Shown here piece by piece: positions 60,786-64,000 of a stretch of DNA of 64,000 nt. A model generated the notes under the pieces. It was not told the DNA's origin and did no database searches. It worked only from the letters and a program-made list of their open reading frames with translations. The stretch comes from Paenibacillus glacialis (GTDB taxonomy: Bacteria; Bacillota; Bacilli; Paenibacillales; Paenibacillaceae): positions 124,001-188,000 of the forward strand of contig NZ_LVJH01000002.1 in NCBI RefSeq assembly GCF_001637205.1. Reading direction: 5' to 3'. A program made the translations under genes and the position numbers. Position 1 is the first letter of the stretch. Each line of letters starts with the position of its first letter.

Positions 60786-61576
60786 ATGATCGCCTCCATT
60801 TCCGTGGTGAAATCTCCCGTGCGACTAATATGATGCTTACCACTCCTAACATATAAGCGGCCTTCAAATTGTGGAGATACCAGATCAACAACAGACGCGG
60901 TTGTAATACGGTGCTGTAATTGTGATTTGAGATTATATCCTTTGAATCCACCCTCTTCAAATCGTTCTGGCTTCCCAATTAGACCTGTCCCTTTGGATAA
61001 TCGAAACACCTTGTCGCCTACACGACGTAAACTTCGCACATAGAGTTTTCCTTTGTTAATAAAAGCCGATGTGCCGCAATCTTTCGCTACCTTAGCAAGG
61101 ATCTCAATGACAATCCCCTTGGCTGTGTAACCCTCTTTATACTGATAGTCCACATTCAAGTCCATTTGAGCTATAGGTAGATTGATAATTGCAGCCATTT
61201 GCTTGATGATATAGCTAGCCGATGTATTCTTAGCAAATGCGGTTTCGTTCACTTCTTTCTTAGCGTAATTCTTATCTTCACTGTCTAACACAAAGATAGA
61301 TGTTACCTTATCAACACCCTCCCATTGTGTCTGAACCTTTGAGATATAGCCCTGAAGCATAAGACCCACATCTCCACGATAGCCACCATTCAATTGCAAT
61401 AGGGCATCACACTTTATGTTGTTCAACGTCTTATCCGATAAGTTCCAAATTTTAATTTCACTCTCATTCGGCAAAATATCATTATCAAAAGGAATGGTAG
61501 CTTCCATTGCAAAATCATCCATACTGAATTTACGATTGGCGACAATCATTTCTGCCACTCGCCCAAAGTTAGCCAT
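60782..61576 (-). CDS. Baseplate hub protein (XkdQ / gp27-like)
   Basis: ATG 61576 follows GGGGAGGAAGAGG, giving 264 aa. An N-terminal beta domain (FSMDDFAMEATIPFDND ... SEIKIWNLS), DSEDKNYAKKEVNETAF and AKGIVIEILAKVAKDCG mid-protein resemble the hub (gpD/gp27/XkdQ) family. It forms the hub that holds the spike. Overlaps the plug gene by 8 bp. Confidence 0.78.
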   Translation of the reverse strand: MANFGRVAEMIVANRKFSMDDFAMEATIPFDNDILPNESEIKIWNLSDKTLNNIKCDALLQLNGGYRGDVGLMLQGYISKVQTQWEGVDKVTSIFVLDSEDKNYAKKEVNETAFAKNTSASYIIKQMAAIINLPIAQMDLNVDYQYKEGYTAKGIVIEILAKVAKDCGTSAFINKGKLYVRSLRRVGDKVFRLSKGTGLIGKPERFEEGGFKGYNLKSQLQHRITTASVVDLVSPQFEGRLYVRSGKHHISRTGDFTTEMEAIM

Positions 61577-61895
61577 CCTCTTCCTCCCCATTTTCAATGA
61601 CATATAAAAAAACACTCTCAGAGAGTGTTTCCCATGTCACATCTATACTGTTCTCAGATTCATCGTATGGGATGATCGATACTTTAGGGAAACGATGATC
61701 CATGACATCATAAAAGAGGGGCATCGCATAGATCAGCTTCTCACCTACAATTAATATTTCCCCATCTCGTTCTAAATCGACCGTAAAGAAATCATAATCC
61801 TCGTTGTAATTCACTTCAAAGGTAAATACCTCATCCGAAAGTGAAACATCAAACCGATACGGAATAAGATTCTTTTCAATATCAATATAATTCAT
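61569..61895 (-). CDS. Phage baseplate plug protein (DUF6983-like)
   Basis: 108 aa, GGGTGAGGATGT upstream. YIDIEKNLIPYRFDVSLSDEVFTFEVNYNEDYDFFTVDLERDGEIL fits the small acidic baseplate plug family. It is acidic, lacks Cys, and lies between the Dit-like protein and the hub. Confidence 0.78.
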   Translation of the reverse strand: MNYIDIEKNLIPYRFDVSLSDEVFTFEVNYNEDYDFFTVDLERDGEILIVGEKLIYAMPLFYDVMDHRFPKVSIIPYDESENSIDVTWETLSESVFLYVIENGEEEDG

Positions 61896-61911
61896 ACATC
61901 CTCACCCTCCC

Positions 61912-62463
61912 CTACATCGGCATTTCCCATGGTGTTCCCCTCTTATTTGTGGATTTCGGAACCTTTGGCGTTATCGTCTTCTTGGGAGGCGTCTTCACCA
62001 CATTCGAGTTGCTACTCCCCTTATTCGTACTATTCTTTTTGCTAAGAGGTTGCTTAACTCCAGCATTCGCAGCCTTGGCGACTTGTGCTTTAATCGGTAT
62101 TGAAAGAGGAACCTTAACATAAGATGAACCCGCAATTCGAACCTCTTTCATGCTCAACGTGAACGAGAATCCATCCATAATCGTATGATCATGCTTAGGC
62201 GAGAACCCTGAGATTAATCCTTTAAAAGTTGTTCGACCCGAAAAGTGAACTACCTCTCCTTGATCCTGAGCCTTCACAATCATCGTCCTTATCCTATCTG
62301 CATCGTCACCAACAATGATGCCACTAATCGAAAGTGTTCGGGCTTTACGCTGAACATGGTCGCTAAGATCGATATCCCTATCCACTGGCTGATCAGTGAT
62401 TTCCACTTCATAACTCGGGCTCTCATCCTCTACTAGAATGTAATGACCGTTGAGTAATGCCAT
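61912..62463 (-). CDS. Dit-like baseplate / tail protein
   Basis: 183 aa. Residues 1-115 (YEVEITDQPVDRDIDLSDHVQRKARTLSISGIIVG ... GLISGFSPKHDHTIMDGFSFTLSMKEV) match the Dit-like phage tail N-terminal domain. The C-terminal 65 residues are Lys/Pro/Ser/Thr-rich and disordered. It starts at the stop of the tape measure gene. It connects the tail tube to the baseplate hub. Confidence 0.8.
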   Translation of the reverse strand: MALLNGHYILVEDESPSYEVEITDQPVDRDIDLSDHVQRKARTLSISGIIVGDDADRIRTMIVKAQDQGEVVHFSGRTTFKGLISGFSPKHDHTIMDGFSFTLSMKEVRIAGSSYVKVPLSIPIKAQVAKAANAGVKQPLSKKNSTNKGSSNSNVVKTPPKKTITPKVPKSTNKRGTPWEMPM

Positions 62464-64000
62464 TATCCCATCGCCCCCAATCCGTTACGACGTAGTACGC
62501 TTTCCAATATTTTTTGAACTTCTTGGGCAACAACAACGCCCATATTCTGTGCATTCGGAAGCGTACCTGAGCCACCTTCCACAGTGACAGGAACGGTTAC
62601 ATTAATAGAGACTCCACCATTACTTGGTGCTACTCTAGCTGGATAGCTTCTTGCTGGATCTGCGGATGAATAGGCTTTATTCTCCGCAGCTGTCATGACT
62701 CTCTCACCCTTGTGGAGTTCAGCAATGAAACCATCGAAAGGAACATAATCTAGTCCTACAGCTAAACTACCATTAAGCGCGGGGCGACCACCACCTCCTC
62801 CTGTAACACCTTTAGAAGCCGACCCAGTAGGAATCGTAGGAATTGTAGGGATATTTACTTTAACCTCATATCCACCTAACAATTCAGGTAGCTTAAAACT
62901 AAGCGCACTGTTCACTTTTGCGATCATATCATTAAGTATGCTAATAATTGCATTAGCACCCGTTTTAAAGTTATTAGTTACCCCATCCAAAGTATTAAAA
63001 AAAAGTTGAGAAATTTTTGAGCCAAACCCTTCCAATATACCCCATATCTCACCCCATTTTCCTGTAACTATGCTTACAATAACCTGCCATACTGTAGAAA
63101 AAATCAATTTAATAAAATCAAATCTAGCTTTTATAAAATTTCCAATCATACTGAATATCGCCATCGTAAAATCTACTAATTGATTCCAATAACTTATTAC
63201 AAAGGCTACTATAGAAATAATAGGTCCACCAATAATCATCAATAGACTTAATCCCCAAGTCCTTAAAAAACCCATAAGTCCAGTTAGTTTTTCGGCTATC
63301 CATGGTACAATTGTTCCTAAATTTTTAAAAATTAGGATAATCCCAGCTATTGCAGCACCCACGAGTAATGCAATTCCTATGATAGGTAGAAACGGTGCCG
63401 CCATTGCCCATACAGCTGGAATCACAGCACCTATAATCACCGCCGCCACCCCCGCTAAAGCAGGACCCAACACATCAATATGATCAACAAAAAAACCTAC
63501 CATATCAGAAGCAGTTTGTAGTAATGGTAAAAGCATCATTCCAAGAGGAATTAGAACCCCTGTCTCAATCTGCCTTCCCATGACTTCAAGTGCTTCACCA
63601 GGTGATTCAAAATTTGTCTGATCCATCTGTGCCATCGTATCTTTCGTCATATCAAATTGACTTCTTGCTGACCCCATCGCAGCGATAATTGGTGCATCCA
63701 GTGATTTAAATTGATCTCCCATGAGGGCCACACCTATTGAGTTTCGTTTCATAGGATCTTCAATCTGAGAGAGCATCTGCATAATTCCTGAGAACGACTC
63801 CTTAGCCTGAGGTCCACCGGCAGTAAAGGTACTGATCATTTGATCTGCATTCAGTCCTAGGGATTCGAATGCCTTTTTCGTCCCCTCTGATCCATTTGCA
63901 GAAAGCGTGCTAAATTGTCCAATCGCAGCGCCTACGGTATCCAGACTAAGTGCACCGTTATCCGAACCAGCGGCTAAAGTATCGAACATTTCATTTGCAG
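62463..64000 (-). CDS. Phage tail tape measure protein, C-terminal part (runs off window)
   Basis: The frame is open through base 64000, so only the last 512 codons are seen; the ATG at 63989 is internal. The segment contains a helical, Gly/Ala-rich region (MFDTLAAGSDNGALSLDTVGAAIG, IDPMKRNSIGVALMGDQ), several hydrophobic helices (about residues 160-225 of this fragment), and a disordered end with GGGGGRPALNG and a LysM-free tail. The order before Dit-like and hub proteins confirms tape measure. It sets tail length. Confidence 0.9.
   Translation of the reverse strand, partial: ANEMFDTLAAGSDNGALSLDTVGAAIGQFSTLSANGSEGTKKAFESLGLNADQMISTFTAGGPQAKESFSGIMQMLSQIEDPMKRNSIGVALMGDQFKSLDAPIIAAMGSARSQFDMTKDTMAQMDQTNFESPGEALEVMGRQIETGVLIPLGMMLLPLLQTASDMVGFFVDHIDVLGPALAGVAAVIIGAVIPAVWAMAAPFLPIIGIALLVGAAIAGIILIFKNLGTIVPWIAEKLTGLMGFLRTWGLSLLMIIGGPIISIVAFVISYWNQLVDFTMAIFSMIGNFIKARFDFIKLIFSTVWQVIVSIVTGKWGEIWGILEGFGSKISQLFFNTLDGVTNNFKTGANAIISILNDMIAKVNSALSFKLPELLGGYEVKVNIPTIPTIPTGSASKGVTGGGGGRPALNGSLAVGLDYVPFDGFIAELHKGERVMTAAENKAYSSADPARSYPARVAPSNGGVSINVTVPVTVEGGSGTLPNAQNMGVVVAQEVQKILESVLRRNGLGAMG

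Noticed and set aside
1..64000. CRISPR arrays, rRNA, tRNA, IS elements, toxin-antitoxin or restriction systems
   Set aside because: No regularly spaced direct repeats, no rRNA or tRNA-like folds and no transposase, toxin or restriction genes were seen.

Overview
The window looks like a chromosomal segment from an endospore-forming, low-to-mid GC Firmicute, most likely Paenibacillus or a close relative. Several things point that way: spoVR and prkA, ytxC, a Spo0E-like protein and a SASP-like gene behind a sigma-G promoter; liaFSR; two T-box leaders (thrS, pheS); a SAM-I riboswitch on a metA-metI-metC operon; Shine-Dalgarno sites on nearly every gene; and many Rho-independent terminators. Assignment to genus is inference. 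No rRNA, tRNA, IS element or CRISPR array was found.

Layout. 1-8.4 kb: the 3' part of spoVR convergent with prkA, a PD-(D/E)XK-type DUF2161 protein, an aminotransferase and a LuxR-type regulator with a degenerate receiver, a two-gene membrane/coiled-coil plus NAGPA-like unit, and an AbrB-like regulator. 8.4-14.4 kb: housekeeping metabolism (trmL, serC, glnA, DAHP synthase, ispH). The glnA product is a GSI-beta type enzyme behind a consensus GlnR/TnrA operator. 14.4-21.2 kb: a cell-envelope stress block (OmpR/HK pair, HtrA-like protease, liaFSR). 21.4-27.3 kb: a SASP-like gene, a 3D-domain protein, thrS with T-box, ytxC and mqnC. 27.4-31 kb: the methionine operon under a SAM-I riboswitch. 31-38.6 kb: corA with a long unclassified structured leader, an HRDC protein, a ROK sugar kinase, a second NAGPA-like protein, a 5'-3' exonuclease, an Spx/ArsC-like protein, an RluA-type synthase and a PduO-type adenosyltransferase. 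38.7-48 kb: a lipoprotein, a Spo0E-like protein, an aminotransferase with its Lrp-type regulator, mutS2 followed by a 26-codon membrane peptide gene and a zinc-ribbon gene, a four-helix membrane protein, a CuA-like lipoprotein, and a ZapA domain fused to a very long, internally duplicated coiled coil. 48-54.3 kb: pheST with T-box, then an ABC-F gene behind an apparent transcription attenuator.

From about 54.34 kb to the right edge lies part of a prophage or phage-tail-like particle of contractile-tail type. All of it is on the minus strand, reading tape measure -> Dit-like -> plug -> hub -> Gp138-like spike -> gp25/XkdS-like -> baseplate J -> tail protein -> fibre -> small proteins (XkdX) -> holin -> M23 endopeptidase -> second holin. 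The head genes, if any, are outside the window, so an intact prophage cannot be told from a PBSX-like particle.

Intergenic DNA carries several repeat families: 42-bp tandem hairpins at 3.2 kb, a 93-bp element with perfect 19-bp inverted ends at 8.0 kb, tandem 63/68-bp hairpin units at 38.6 kb, and two copies of a dispersed repeat at 26.0 and 52.0 kb. The strongest leads are the corA leader, the ABC-F attenuator, the GSI-beta/GlnR-box pairing, the ZapA coiled-coil fusion and these repeats.
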